Shown: positions 1 to 8,378, numbered from the stretch's first letter. The stretch is DNA of 20,334 nucleotides from Flavobacteriaceae bacterium (GCA_029245825.1 JAQWON010000001.1:1-20334); one strand, 5' to 3'. Translations and numbers: made by a program. Notes: generated by a model not told the origin, from the sequence alone.

Positions 1-1061
1 TCTCTATACATTCTTGCCATGGGATAATCCTCCATATATCCATAGCCTCCATAAAACTGTAAACATTGAGTTGCTACTTTTTCATGAAGCTCAGTACAAA
101 TTAACTTAGCCATTGAACACAACTTTACATCGTACATGCCACGCCCAAAAATACTACAACAATAGTAGCCAAAAGCTTTAAGGGCTTCAACTTCAGAGGA
201 AAGTTGGGCGATGCGATGCCTTAGCACTTGAAAAGTGTCAAGTGTATTTCCAAAAGCTTTTCTCTCAGACATATATTCCATAGAAATTTCAATTGCATAT
301 TCCATAGATGAAACTGAGGAAGGAATAAAACATAATCTTTCTAGCTGCAATCCATTCATTAAATATTTAAAGCCAGAGCCCTCCTCCCCAATTAGATTAT
401 CAACCGGAACTTTTACACTGTTAAAACTTAATTCTGCAGTATCTGAACAATGCCATCCAAGCTTATTTAGTTTGTTCTTTTGAATTCCTTCAGAATTTAG
501 ATCAATTACTAATAGGCTAACTCCTTTTGATCCTTTATCTGGATCTGTTTTGACAACAGCAACTACAAAGTCGCCATAATAGGCATTTGTTATAAAGGTT
601 TTGGATCCATCAACCACGTAATAATTCCCGCTTTTAATTGCTTTGGTTTTAATTTTTTGTGTATCAGATCCTACGTCAGGTTCAGTTATCCCTATACAGC
701 CTATTAATTCTCCTGTGGTTATTCCTGGCAGGTATTTTTGCTTAATGACTTCTGAACCATATTTAACTATGTATGGGCCGGCCATATACTGGGCAGCTTG
801 TTGAGCAATTGTAAAACCTCCACAGTTTATTCTCCCTAGTTCCTCATTAAAAACAACATCAAAGAAAAAATCTAAATCACTACCTCCATACTTTTTGGGA
901 TATGATAGTCCAAGATATCCCATAGCTCCCATTTTTTTCCATATCTCTCTGGGTATTCTCTTTTCTTTTTCCCATTCATCAATTTTAGGGACTACCTCTC
1001 TTTGAAGAAAATCCCTCAGGCTTGCTCTAAATAATTCATGCTCTTCTCTAAAATATTCCAT
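1..1061 (-). CDS. Acyl-CoA dehydrogenase, 3' end cut by window edge
   Basis: My translation from the ATG at 1061 stays open for 353 residues and runs off the left edge, so the C-terminus is missing. Family role: FAD-dependent alpha,beta-dehydrogenation of acyl-CoA thioesters in the cytoplasm, with electrons passed to an electron-transfer flavoprotein. Visible motifs are ITEPDVGSD (125-133, flavin/substrate loop), SERKAFG (265-271) and QFYGGYGYMEDYPMAR (335-350), in normal ACAD order. LQLERL at 238-243 aligns with the segment carrying the catalytic Glu of isovaleryl- and long-chain acyl-CoA dehydrogenases, so E241 may be the base. The alternative position (YEGT of medium-chain enzymes) lies outside the window. 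The start is five bases after the upstream SDR stop, so the two form an operon. Family is certain; chain-length or branched substrate is not. Confidence 0.93.
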   Translation of the reverse strand, partial: MEYFREEHELFRASLRDFLQREVVPKIDEWEKEKRIPREIWKKMGAMGYLGLSYPKKYGGSDLDFFFDVVFNEELGRINCGGFTIAQQAAQYMAGPYIVKYGSEVIKQKYLPGITTGELIGCIGITEPDVGSDTQKIKTKAIKSGNYYVVDGSKTFITNAYYGDFVVAVVKTDPDKGSKGVSLLVIDLNSEGIQKNKLNKLGWHCSDTAELSFNSVKVPVDNLIGEEGSGFKYLMNGLQLERLCFIPSSVSSMEYAIEISMEYMSERKAFGNTLDTFQVLRHRIAQLSSEVEALKAFGYYCCSIFGRGMYDVKLCSMAKLICTELHEKVATQCLQFYGGYGYMEDYPMARMYR

Positions 1062-1066
1062 TCACT

Positions 1067-1875
1067 TTAAATAAGTTTCTTTATCATATTAAATAACTGC
1101 ATTCTATCACCTGATAAATGTTCAAGTCCATCCACCGGGATATTGATGCCACTAATGTAAGAAGAAAGTGGCGAAGCAAGAAATATGACAGCATTGGCTA
1201 TATCTTTTGGAGTTCCAAATCTATTCATCAGATTCTTTTTCTCAATTTCCTTAAAAAAAGATTTAAATACTTCTGGATAAGAATCCAAGCCAGAAGTAGC
1301 TATTATTCCTGGAGCAATAGCATTTACCCTTATTTTGTATTCAGCCCATTTCTTGTCCTAACGTTTTGGTTAGGTTCTCAACACCTGCTCTAGCTGCTCC
1401 ACAGTATGAGCCATTCCTGGGAACCCTCTTAAGACATTTGCTGTTATGTTAACTATGTTCCCTTTGGGCTTTGGGGGATAAAAAATTTATTTGCACAAGA
1501 ATGACTCATGTTGAATGTTCCGTTTAAATTATTATTTATTACTGCAGCCCACCCTTTTTGAGACATTACCTCCGCAGGTGCAGGAAACTGCCCTCCAGCA
1601 TTATTAATTAGAACATCAAGTTTACCAAATTTTTTATCTATCCAATTAATTAAATCTTCAATTGTTTCTGTTTTTCTAATATCACATACCCTATAATGAC
1701 ATTCACCATTATTTGATAGATTTTTTGATGATTTTTCTAAATTTGATTTATCTCTAGAAGTAATTATTACAAGCCCTCCAAGCTCAATGAAAAGCTCTGC
1801 AATTCCATAACCTATTCCAGTTCGCCCACCGGTAACTAAAATCACTTCCCCTTTAAATAATTCTTTAGAATACAT
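1067..1875 (-). pseudogene. SDR oxidoreductase (enoyl/dienoyl-CoA reductase type), frameshifted
   Basis: An SDR gene spread over three frames. The first 140 codons (1875-1453) carry TGGRTGIG (15-22, NAD(P) loop) and NNAGGQFPAPAE (91-102), then hit TAG. Homology resumes in other frames with GNIVNITANVLRGFPGMAH, then GAARAGVENLTKTLG, then IRVNAIAPG and FGTPKDIANAVIFLAS to the stop at 1067. Restoring frame needs about one base gained in the G5 run at 1473-1477, two lost (or one gained) near 1398-1408, and one lost in TTT at 1349-1351, giving about 268 residues, normal for an SDR. The NNAGGQF and GAARAG segments resemble peroxisomal trans-2-enoyl-CoA reductase and 2,4-dienoyl-CoA reductase relatives, which do not keep the usual Tyr of YxxxK. 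This suits its place ahead of an acyl-CoA dehydrogenase. It is either a young pseudogene or a patch of sequence errors. Confidence 0.85.
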
Positions 1876-1909
1876 TTTCAGATATTAAATCAAAAAAATT
1901 TTAATAATT

Positions 1910-1941
1910 AAAATATATAATAACTGCTAAATTAATCCAAC
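1910..1941 (-). promoter_or_regulatory. Candidate Bacteroidota promoter for the SDR/acyl-CoA dehydrogenase operon
   Basis: On the minus strand GTTG (1941-1938) is followed after 20 bases by TATATTTT (1917-1910). This is one base off the TTTG -33 element and one off the TAnnTTTG -7 element, and would leave a leader of roughly 28 bases before the ATG at 1875. The surrounding DNA is very AT-rich, so chance matches are likely. The rest of the 1876-2090 gap shows only the terminator. Confidence 0.35.
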
Positions 1942-2002
1942 ATGATAAATTATCTAGCTTTAATTTAGATAATCAATTGATATTACTAAACTATCCTAAA
2001 GA

Positions 2003-2030
2003 AGAAAGAGCAACAATTGTTGCTCTTTCT
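2003..2030 (-). terminator. Perfect palindrome, probable terminator of the TonB receptor gene
   Basis: A 28-base perfect inverted repeat with no spacer (arms of 14, centre AATT between 2016 and 2017). It lies 61 bases past the receptor stop codon. Read on the minus strand, the stem GAAAGAGCAAC/GTTGCTCTTTC is followed by a pyrimidine-rich tail (TCTTCTTT), fitting an intrinsic terminator. It also shields the SDR promoter downstream from read-through. A dimeric protein site cannot be excluded. Confidence 0.7.
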
Positions 2031-2090
2031 ATTCCCTTCACTGCACCCATAATGAATACTTTTCAGGGCACCAGATACTATATTAATTTT

Positions 2091-5000
2091 CTATTGGAAA
2101 GAATATGTTGCTGTTAAAACTGTTCTTCTTCCAATTACAGGCATTCCAGGCATTGCTCTATACTTCTCATCAAATAAATTAGTTGCTGATAAGTTTAGAT
2201 TAACTCCATTATCAAACTTATATCCAAGATTAAGATCGATAAGATCTTTTTCCTGGACTGTACCGCCATATTCTCCCTGATTTGATTCAAATGTATCATC
2301 GTGTTGATAAGTTATACTTCCAAACATTCCTTTACCTATCCCGCCATACATAATTCCTCCTCTGTATTTGACCTTTGGAGTATTCAAGTAAGCTTCAAAT
2401 GGAAGATCATCATCACCAACAGCCCAGTAATTTTGACTCAAATACGATCCATTTGCCCAAAGAGTAACTTTGTCATTGAGATAATATTCTAAAGCTATGT
2501 CTGTACCCCAGTGACTCCTTACAGCATCACCAAATCTTCTATATCCTGCAGGTGAATGAACCATTCCGTCTCCCTTAGGAGATTGAGCAGATTCAATGGC
2601 GCCAAATATCGGAAATGCAGCACTTGCAGCATTCCAAAAGCTTGCTGCGCCTTCTGCGTCATTTCCTGTGGCACTGCCATAAACTCCTCCGATCATGCCG
2701 GCTAATCCAGTAACAACTGTTGGTACAGTAGCCGCTACAGTACTAGCTAAAGAGGGAATTCCAGGTATATTACCAGCAGCCATCTGAGCGAAGTCTAAAG
2801 ATAGAGCCGCAGCATTTGCTTGATATGCAGCTGTTGTTGCAGCAGTAACTGCAGCCGTAATTGGAGCTGTTAAACCAGCTGCTGCATCAGTTCCAACGGC
2901 GATAGCCATGTCAGATGTCATTTGAGCAGCATCAGCTATCAGCCAATAACTAGGGCCTACAGCAGCAAATTGAGTAAATCCTTTTCTCTCATAAGTATAA
3001 AAATCTACTGAGACACCTAATTTGTCTTCCCAAATTCCCTTATATCCAACTTCAAAAGAATTTTGATATTCTATCTTGGATTTTTCAGCACCTGATAAAG
3101 CAGCGTTAAATGCTCTTGGCAAACGACTTTCTGCAGCAGCATTGGCTAAATCAAAAACATCATAGGCATAAATTGATCCTGTCATCTGAGTTGCACCAGG
3201 GCCTGTATAAGCATTAAGAAAATCATTAACAATCCCAAGAAAAGGCTGTAGAGCAGCAACTTGAGGATCAGGTGACATTGTTAATGGATTAATTCCACCT
3301 GCGATAAATTGATTGATTGCAACATTAGCAGCAGCACTAATAGCTTGATAAGGAACTACTAGAGGTAATCCTGTTATACTGGTTGGGAAATCATTGTCTC
3401 CAGGCAATAATGTTGAGTCAATAAATCCATTTGGATTTATGGTTTGAACATCATTTTGACCACTTAACCATACATCAAATACAGCAGCTTGCACCGTAGA
3501 AACGGGGAAGTCAATATACTGTTGCAGGGAAGTTGGCCCAGTGGTAGCAATATTATAAGATGCTCTGAAAGTATTCTTCTCATCAGCCTTATACACTAAA
3601 GCAACCCTAGGGGAGAGTCCTCCCTCATCTATGAAATTAAATGTATCATATCTTACTGCATAATTTAAGTCAAGTTTATCAGTTAAAGCCGAAGTACCTT
3701 GAACATAAGCTCCCATTATTGTATACTGGTCATCATCATCAAATCTTCCATAAAGGGTATAATCAGAATTCGTTTCCGTGTCCCTATAATCAGCCCCTAT
3801 TGTAAAGTTTGTATTTAAAAAATCTGGAACATCAAAATTATACTGAATCTGAGCTTCCAAAGAATTTCTCGAAGCAACTTGTCTAAGACCTGTGTTGTAT
3901 AAAAATGTAGGGTTCTCAGCTGTTCCACCATCATTTGCGTTGTAATAAGCCTGAGCAAAAAGTCCTCCAGATCGATATCTAGCTTGTGCCCACCAATCAG
4001 TTCCTTGAGTATAACCTGGTCCTTGAGAGTTAAAAAATAATCCTCCTCCATTTGCAATACCAGCAGCTAAAACAGCTGAAGTATTCGTGTCGGGGCGATA
4101 TTCAAGAGTAAAATTGGCAGATTGATTTTTAAATTCATTGATCATTGGGTTTCCATCACCATCTTGATCTAGGTCAGGCTGAGCTAAAAGTATTTGCCCG
4201 GGAGCAGTGTTATTAACCTGTTTGTTTTTTACTAATGGTTGAGAAACTGTTGTAGCAAGTGCAGCAATTCTACCAGCATCTTCAACTGGATCTAGTTGAA
4301 AGTCATTACCTTTTCTAACGCTTGCATTTATCTTATATCCCAATGTTTTATCATCATTAGCCCACGCATGTCTTAATGTGAATCCTTGAAGCTGCATGCT
4401 TCCAGCCATAAATTCAACTGTAGTTCCTGGATGGTCAATAGCGCTTTTTGATAAAAAGTGAACTACACCTGAAGTTACACCCGGTCCATACATAGCAGAT
4501 CCAGATCCTCTCACAACTTCAATCCTGTCAATATCGATATTGGAAAGACCTGATTGGAAAGTAAAAAAGGTTCCAGCAGCAGGAGTTACTAAATATCTAT
4601 AGTCAAGGATAGGGAAAGTTGAAGTGCCAAAAACACCAGCACCAGCTCTCATCTCAATATTTAATGAATTAGCCGATTGTTGTTGTAGTTGAACTCCAGG
4701 GACATTCATTAAATTCCTAACTGGATCAACTGCAGTAACAGAATTTTCAATATCTCTTGAACTAACAATAGAAACAGATGCAGGTGCATCTAAAACTTTC
4801 TCTCTCTTTCTTGAAGCTGATACTATTACAGCATCTAGATCATTTCCTCCGGGAGATAAAGAAACTGAAATCTCTTGATCTTCCGAAGTGACCTCAATAA
4901 TTTGTGTTTGAAATCCTAAATAACTTATTTCTAGTTCTACAGGAAGTGGCATAGATATTGATATGGTAAAATTACCATCAAAATCTGTTGAAGTGCCAAA

Positions 5001-5153
5001 ATTAGTTCCTGAAATCAAAATATTCACGCCCGGAAGCGCTTCCTGATCTCCTGTGGAGACAGAACCACTGATGGTGGTCTGCGCTAGGGCAAAATTAAAA
5101 AACAGCATAGATACAAATAGCAATGCTGTTTTAAGTAAAAATTTAGTTCTCAT
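2091..5153 (-). CDS. TonB-dependent outer-membrane receptor with N-terminal carboxypeptidase-like domain
   Basis: 1020 residues. Signal peptide 1-24 (cleavage FALA/Q); CarboxypepD_reg-like beta-sandwich about 26-100 with PGVNILISGT and STDFDGNFTI; a TonB-box-like AVIVSASR at 108-115; plug about 121-236 with PASVSIVSS and RIEVVRGSGSAMYGPG; then a 22-strand type barrel ending in NLFDEKYR and a C-terminal aromatic (YSFQ). Members of this family import large or scarce ligands using TonB energy. No SusD partner is adjacent, so it is probably not a classical polysaccharide-utilisation pair. Two long inserts stand out: about 545-695, and an Ala-rich one at about 740-860 that raises local GC well above the neighbours. 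The next gene upstream on the same strand is a long-chain acyl-CoA synthetase, so a lipid or fatty-acid ligand is a reasonable but unproven guess. Confidence 0.95.
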   Translation of the reverse strand: MRTKFLLKTALLFVSMLFFNFALAQTTISGSVSTGDQEALPGVNILISGTNFGTSTDFDGNFTISISMPLPVELEISYLGFQTQIIEVTSEDQEISVSLSPGGNDLDAVIVSASRKREKVLDAPASVSIVSSRDIENSVTAVDPVRNLMNVPGVQLQQQSANSLNIEMRAGAGVFGTSTFPILDYRYLVTPAAGTFFTFQSGLSNIDIDRIEVVRGSGSAMYGPGVTSGVVHFLSKSAIDHPGTTVEFMAGSMQLQGFTLRHAWANDDKTLGYKINASVRKGNDFQLDPVEDAGRIAALATTVSQPLVKNKQVNNTAPGQILLAQPDLDQDGDGNPMINEFKNQSANFTLEYRPDTNTSAVLAAGIANGGGLFFNSQGPGYTQGTDWWAQARYRSGGLFAQAYYNANDGGTAENPTFLYNTGLRQVASRNSLEAQIQYNFDVPDFLNTNFTIGADYRDTETNSDYTLYGRFDDDDQYTIMGAYVQGTSALTDKLDLNYAVRYDTFNFIDEGGLSPRVALVYKADEKNTFRASYNIATTGPTSLQQYIDFPVSTVQAAVFDVWLSGQNDVQTINPNGFIDSTLLPGDNDFPTSITGLPLVVPYQAISAAANVAINQFIAGGINPLTMSPDPQVAALQPFLGIVNDFLNAYTGPGATQMTGSIYAYDVFDLANAAAESRLPRAFNAALSGAEKSKIEYQNSFEVGYKGIWEDKLGVSVDFYTYERKGFTQFAAVGPSYWLIADAAQMTSDMAIAVGTDAAAGLTAPITAAVTAATTAAYQANAAALSLDFAQMAAGNIPGIPSLASTVAATVPTVVTGLAGMIGGVYGSATGNDAEGAASFWNAASAAFPIFGAIESAQSPKGDGMVHSPAGYRRFGDAVRSHWGTDIALEYYLNDKVTLWANGSYLSQNYWAVGDDDLPFEAYLNTPKVKYRGGIMYGGIGKGMFGSITYQHDDTFESNQGEYGGTVQEKDLIDLNLGYKFDNGVNLNLSATNLFDEKYRAMPGMPVIGRRTVLTATYSFQ
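2574..2936 (-). other. Ala-rich barrel insertion of the TonB receptor
   Basis: This codes for residues about 740-860 of the receptor. By count about 35 of 120 residues are Ala, with many Gly, Thr and Val and few charges; typical runs are LTAPITAAVTAATTAAY and STVAATVPTVVTGLAGM. It follows a strand-like segment ending in YWLIA and precedes the resumed barrel (YRRFGDAVRSHWGTDIALEYY), so it most likely forms an extracellular loop. Bases 2641-2700 are 34/60 G+C, far above the surroundings. Confidence 0.7.
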
Positions 5154-5238
5154 GTTTTAAAAAATTAATTAATATCTGGTTTTGTTAAAGCAATATAGTA
5201 CCTTTTATTTGATTTACATCTGTTTTATAGGGATAAAA

Positions 5239-5252
5239 GAGATTATTATCTC
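5239..5252 (-). terminator. Weak hairpin downstream of the acyl-CoA synthetase
   Basis: On the minus strand GAGAT-AATA-ATCTC (5-bp stem, 4-base loop) is followed by TTTTAT, about 50 bases past the synthetase stop. The stem is short and AT-rich, so it may be a weak terminator or attenuator before the receptor gene. The rest of the 5154-5301 gap shows nothing clear. Confidence 0.25.
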
Positions 5253-5301
5253 ACAATTATTTTTGCAAATATCCTATATAATTAAGGCCTTAGAGAGGGT
5301 C

Positions 5302-7014
5302 TTATCCAAAAATTACATTTTTTTCGTCATTATGCCAATCAAAGAAATTATTCATGTATTTTTTATCAATCTCAGTTCTTTTAATTTTAAGAGTTGGAGT
5401 AGTCATTCCATTTTCAACATTCCAATCTTCATTGAGAACGATCAAAGTTGATATCTTTTTGTAGCTATCAAGAGGCTCATTAACTTTTAAGAGTAAAGTT
5501 CTTAATTCTTCTTCCAATAGAGATTGTTCTTTTCCTTTGCCAATGTCAGATAAAGTTGCTAAACAAATTGGCTGAGGGAGACCTATTCCAGCAACACAAA
5601 CTTGTTCAAAATCTGATATTTCTCCAAAATAATGTTCCAATAGTAGGGGCTCAATAAACTTCCCCTTTGATGTTTTGAATGTATCTTTGACTCTGCCGGT
5701 AATAAAGAGAAACCCTTCTTCATCCATATATCCTTGATCACCCGTATGAAGCCATCTATCTACTATTGTGTTTTCAGTTGTCTTTTTATCTTTATAATAA
5801 CCATCCATTAAAAATGGTCCTCGCATTAAAATTTCTCCATTTTTGGGATCAATCTTTAATTCAACTCCTGTTTGAGCTAGGCCAACAGAGCCAGGTTTGT
5901 TAGTTATTTTCCCATCTAGTTGAGTTGTTATAGCACAATTTTCAGTCATTCCATAACCATTGGTTATATCAATCCCTATTTTTCTAAACCAAACCCTTTG
6001 ACTCTCTTGCATTGGGGCAGCTCCCGATACTTTAGCCCTAGCTCTACTAAGTCCTAGAGCTTTCTTGAATTTCTTTTTTAAAAGACCTGAAATTAGGGGA
6101 ATACGTAATAAAGTACTGAGCTTTTTCTGTGGTAATTTTCCGAGTATACCAAGCTGAAATTTAGTCCATATTCTGGGTACAGCAAAAAATACTGTGGGTT
6201 GAGTTACTTGAAGATTCTGGGCAAAAGTTTCTAGGGATTCAGTAAATGAAATAGTTCCGCCAAATCTAAAGCAAGTATGCTCAACTACAATCCTTTCGGC
6301 AATGTGATTTAAGGGTAGATAAGAAAAGAAGTGATTGTCTCCGTCAAAATTTATTTTAAGAGGGTTTGAATCTTGAGTAAGAACCTTTGTTTCATCATTC
6401 GCTCCATAGGATAGAACTACGCCTTTAGGTGTCCCGGTAGTTCCAGAGGTGAAAATTATTGTCCAAGGATCCTTTAGGTTAGGGACATGTACTTGTTTAA
6501 TTGGTTCGAATTTATTTATAAAATCAAACCACTGATAGCCTTCACTAACCTTTGAATTTCCCTCATATTGAGGAAAAGCTATGATTGGCATTTCTTTAGG
6601 AACCCCTTTCTTCATTTCGTCCCAAATCTCCATCTTTCCAACAAAAAGGGCATCCACATCACCCAGATTTAATAATTCTTTTATCTCCTTTGATCCTAAA
6701 GTTGGAAAAAAAGGAACTGAAATATAACCCGCCATTAAAATTGCTAAATCAGCAATAATCCATTCTCTACAATTTTTAGAGACCAATCCTATATGGGCAT
6801 TTTCTCTAAGGCCAAGTGATTTTAGCCCATTGGCTAATTTCCTTGCCATATTACCAACTTCACCCCATGTATATACTTCCCATTTTTCTCCAAATGGTTG
6901 TTTTAAAAAAGGCTTATCTTTTAATTTTTCTTCCCATTCATAAAATTTAAAGTCAAACTTTTCAGAATTTTTCATCTTAATATCTTTGTTTTGTTTGTCA
7001 TGCAAATGGGACAT
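5302..7014 (-). CDS. Long-chain fatty acid--CoA ligase (AMP-forming)
   Basis: 570 residues. It activates fatty acids to acyl-CoA through an acyl-AMP intermediate. The ANL-superfamily motifs are complete: FTSGTTGTPKG (188-198, phosphate loop), NGYGMTE (352-358), LHTGDQGYMDEEG (422-434), the hinge and linker GRVKDTFKTSKGKFIEP (440-456), and TPTLKIKR near the C-terminus (539-546) with the expected catalytic Lys. Length and the KFIEP/TPTLKIKR signature place it with FadD15/ACSL-like long-chain ligases rather than acetyl-CoA synthetases. The start may instead be Met14 (ATG at 6975), since the first 13 residues look non-conserved. A good Bacteroidota promoter sits just upstream. Gene order (receptor, ligase, divergent acyltransferase) links it to use of exogenous or recycled fatty acids. 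Confidence in family is high; the chain-length preference is inferred. Confidence 0.95.
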   Translation of the reverse strand: MSHLHDKQNKDIKMKNSEKFDFKFYEWEEKLKDKPFLKQPFGEKWEVYTWGEVGNMARKLANGLKSLGLRENAHIGLVSKNCREWIIADLAILMAGYISVPFFPTLGSKEIKELLNLGDVDALFVGKMEIWDEMKKGVPKEMPIIAFPQYEGNSKVSEGYQWFDFINKFEPIKQVHVPNLKDPWTIIFTSGTTGTPKGVVLSYGANDETKVLTQDSNPLKINFDGDNHFFSYLPLNHIAERIVVEHTCFRFGGTISFTESLETFAQNLQVTQPTVFFAVPRIWTKFQLGILGKLPQKKLSTLLRIPLISGLLKKKFKKALGLSRARAKVSGAAPMQESQRVWFRKIGIDITNGYGMTENCAITTQLDGKITNKPGSVGLAQTGVELKIDPKNGEILMRGPFLMDGYYKDKKTTENTIVDRWLHTGDQGYMDEEGFLFITGRVKDTFKTSKGKFIEPLLLEHYFGEISDFEQVCVAGIGLPQPICLATLSDIGKGKEQSLLEEELRTLLLKVNEPLDSYKKISTLIVLNEDWNVENGMTTPTLKIKRTEIDKKYMNNFFDWHNDEKNVIFG

Positions 7015-7034
7015 AATTTGCCAAGAGCATGTAG

Positions 7035-7067
7035 TAAATATAAGTTTTTATGTTTAAGATTCACAAA
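7035..7067 (-). promoter_or_regulatory. Candidate promoter for the acyl-CoA synthetase
   Basis: On the minus strand TTTG (7067-7064), a 21-base spacer, then TATATTTA (7042-7035), seven of eight matches to TAnnTTTG. Transcription would begin near 7028, compatible with either candidate ATG (7014 or 6975). The same 7015-7157 gap must also hold the plus-strand promoter of the acyltransferase; the best candidate there is ATTG at 7101 with TATCTTTC at 7128-7135, which is weaker. Confidence 0.45.
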
Positions 7068-7157
7068 AAGGTAGTTAATTGATTTATACTGCTGTAAAGA
7101 ATTGTTAATGTATAATGGGATAATTATTATCTTTCAAAAAATTAAAATTTATTATCA

Positions 7158-8237
7158 ATGAAAGAAGTCTTTTATAACATCATAAAATATTTCTTTTACT
7201 TCGCTGCTCGACTCTATTTTAAAAGAGTAAAAGTTTATGGTTTAAATAATATCCCAAAAGACGGTGGAGTTTTATTTTCTCCAAATCATCAAGGAGCTTT
7301 ACTAGATCCTTTATTAGTAGGATCAAATATTTATAGACCTGTTACCTCATTAACTAGAAGCGATGTTTTTGGTGGGCCTTTTCAATGGTTTATGGATGCT
7401 CTTAGAATGCTTCCTGTTTATAGAATTAGAAATGGATATGCAAATCTTAAAAAAAATGATAAAATATTTGAAAAATGCAGAGAAATTTTAGGAAATGGAG
7501 AATGCATTATGATGTTTTCAGAAGCAGCACATCATAACGAATACTTCCTTCAAAGGCTTTCAAAAGGCAGCAGTAGATTAGCGTTTGAAGCTCAAATTGA
7601 ATCTCCTGAATCACTCATTTACATTGTCCCTGTAGGTATAAATTATGGTCATCATCAAATTGCTTGGTCTGATTTGCATTTAGTTTATGGAAAACCCATA
7701 AATGTAAAGGAATTTTTAAATGACAATAATTCGGATGCAGAAAATATTAATCTTTTAAGGGAGGGCCTTGAGGAAAAAATGAAACAGTGTATTTGGATTC
7801 CCGATAAAAATGATCAATATTTTGAAAAGAAGAAAATGATCATTCCTAAAAATACTAAGCTAGAGTTTAATGAATTAAAAGAAGGAATTGAAAAAGGATC
7901 ATTAAAAACAGAAGGATTTGGACAAAAAATTTTCTCGAATAACCCTAGGTTGTTAGAAATACTAATTTTGCTTTTTTCAATTCCAAATTTTCTGCCTTTA
8001 CTAGTAATAAAAAATGTCATTTCTAAATTTAGGGATATTGTTTTTTATAGCTCTGTTAAAATTTGTCTAGGGCCAATTATATTTATGCTCTGGTGGCTTA
8101 TTGTACCAATTATAACATACACTCTATCTGGCGAAAATCTTGAGTTTGGAGCATTCATCAATTTTTGTTTTCTAGTGGAAGCACCAATGATTATCTCTCT
8201 TTACTTAAGACAAAATCTATTATTCTGTAGAAAATAA
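7158..8237 (+). CDS. PlsC-like glycerolipid acyltransferase with C-terminal membrane segments
   Basis: 359 residues. It is a phospholipid/glycerol acyltransferase-family protein that should transfer an acyl chain to glycerol-3-phosphate, lysophosphatidate or a related acceptor at the inner membrane. The acceptor cannot be told from sequence. Motif I is NHQGALLD (43-50), with five residues between His44 and Asp50 instead of the textbook four. A motif II-like GGPFQWFMDALRMLPVYR follows, then FSEAAHHNE (120-128) in place of FPEG, then IVPVGINYG (156-164). The last 100 residues hold two or three hydrophobic helices (about 265-285, 297-325, 330-350), beyond the minimal PlsC fold and reminiscent of larger GPAT-like forms. 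It is transcribed away from the acyl-CoA ligase, so acyl-CoA made by that enzyme is an obvious possible donor. Confidence 0.88.
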   Translation: MKEVFYNIIKYFFYFAARLYFKRVKVYGLNNIPKDGGVLFSPNHQGALLDPLLVGSNIYRPVTSLTRSDVFGGPFQWFMDALRMLPVYRIRNGYANLKKNDKIFEKCREILGNGECIMMFSEAAHHNEYFLQRLSKGSSRLAFEAQIESPESLIYIVPVGINYGHHQIAWSDLHLVYGKPINVKEFLNDNNSDAENINLLREGLEEKMKQCIWIPDKNDQYFEKKKMIIPKNTKLEFNELKEGIEKGSLKTEGFGQKIFSNNPRLLEILILLFSIPNFLPLLVIKNVISKFRDIVFYSSVKICLGPIIFMLWWLIVPIITYTLSGENLEFGAFINFCFLVEAPMIISLYLRQNLLFCRK

Positions 8238-8378
8238 TAGATATTTTCTATAATTAGTTGTTTTATTCCTTTTTACGTCTGAATAAAATGATTGTTTTAT
8301 CTTTTATTATAGAAATAATCTATTAAAAATATTTTTAGATAGTAAAAAACTATTAACTTCGTTTGATTTTTTAATTAT

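Noticed and set aside
1118..1393. Plus-strand open frame of 91 codons
   Set aside because: It lies antisense to the conserved SDR sequence and its protein has no recognisable features.
2574..2936. Ala-rich, GC-rich segment as a transferred element
   Set aside because: It stays in frame, has no flanking repeats or recombinase, and much of the GC rise is explained by Ala (GCN) codons.
3815..4057. Open frame within the TonB receptor in another frame of the same strand
   Set aside because: It overlaps barrel coding sequence that fits the family; its own protein is low-complexity and unfamiliar.
5182..5451. Plus-strand open frame over the end of the acyl-CoA synthetase
   Set aside because: It covers the conserved C-terminal codons of the synthetase (TPTLKIKR) on the opposite strand.
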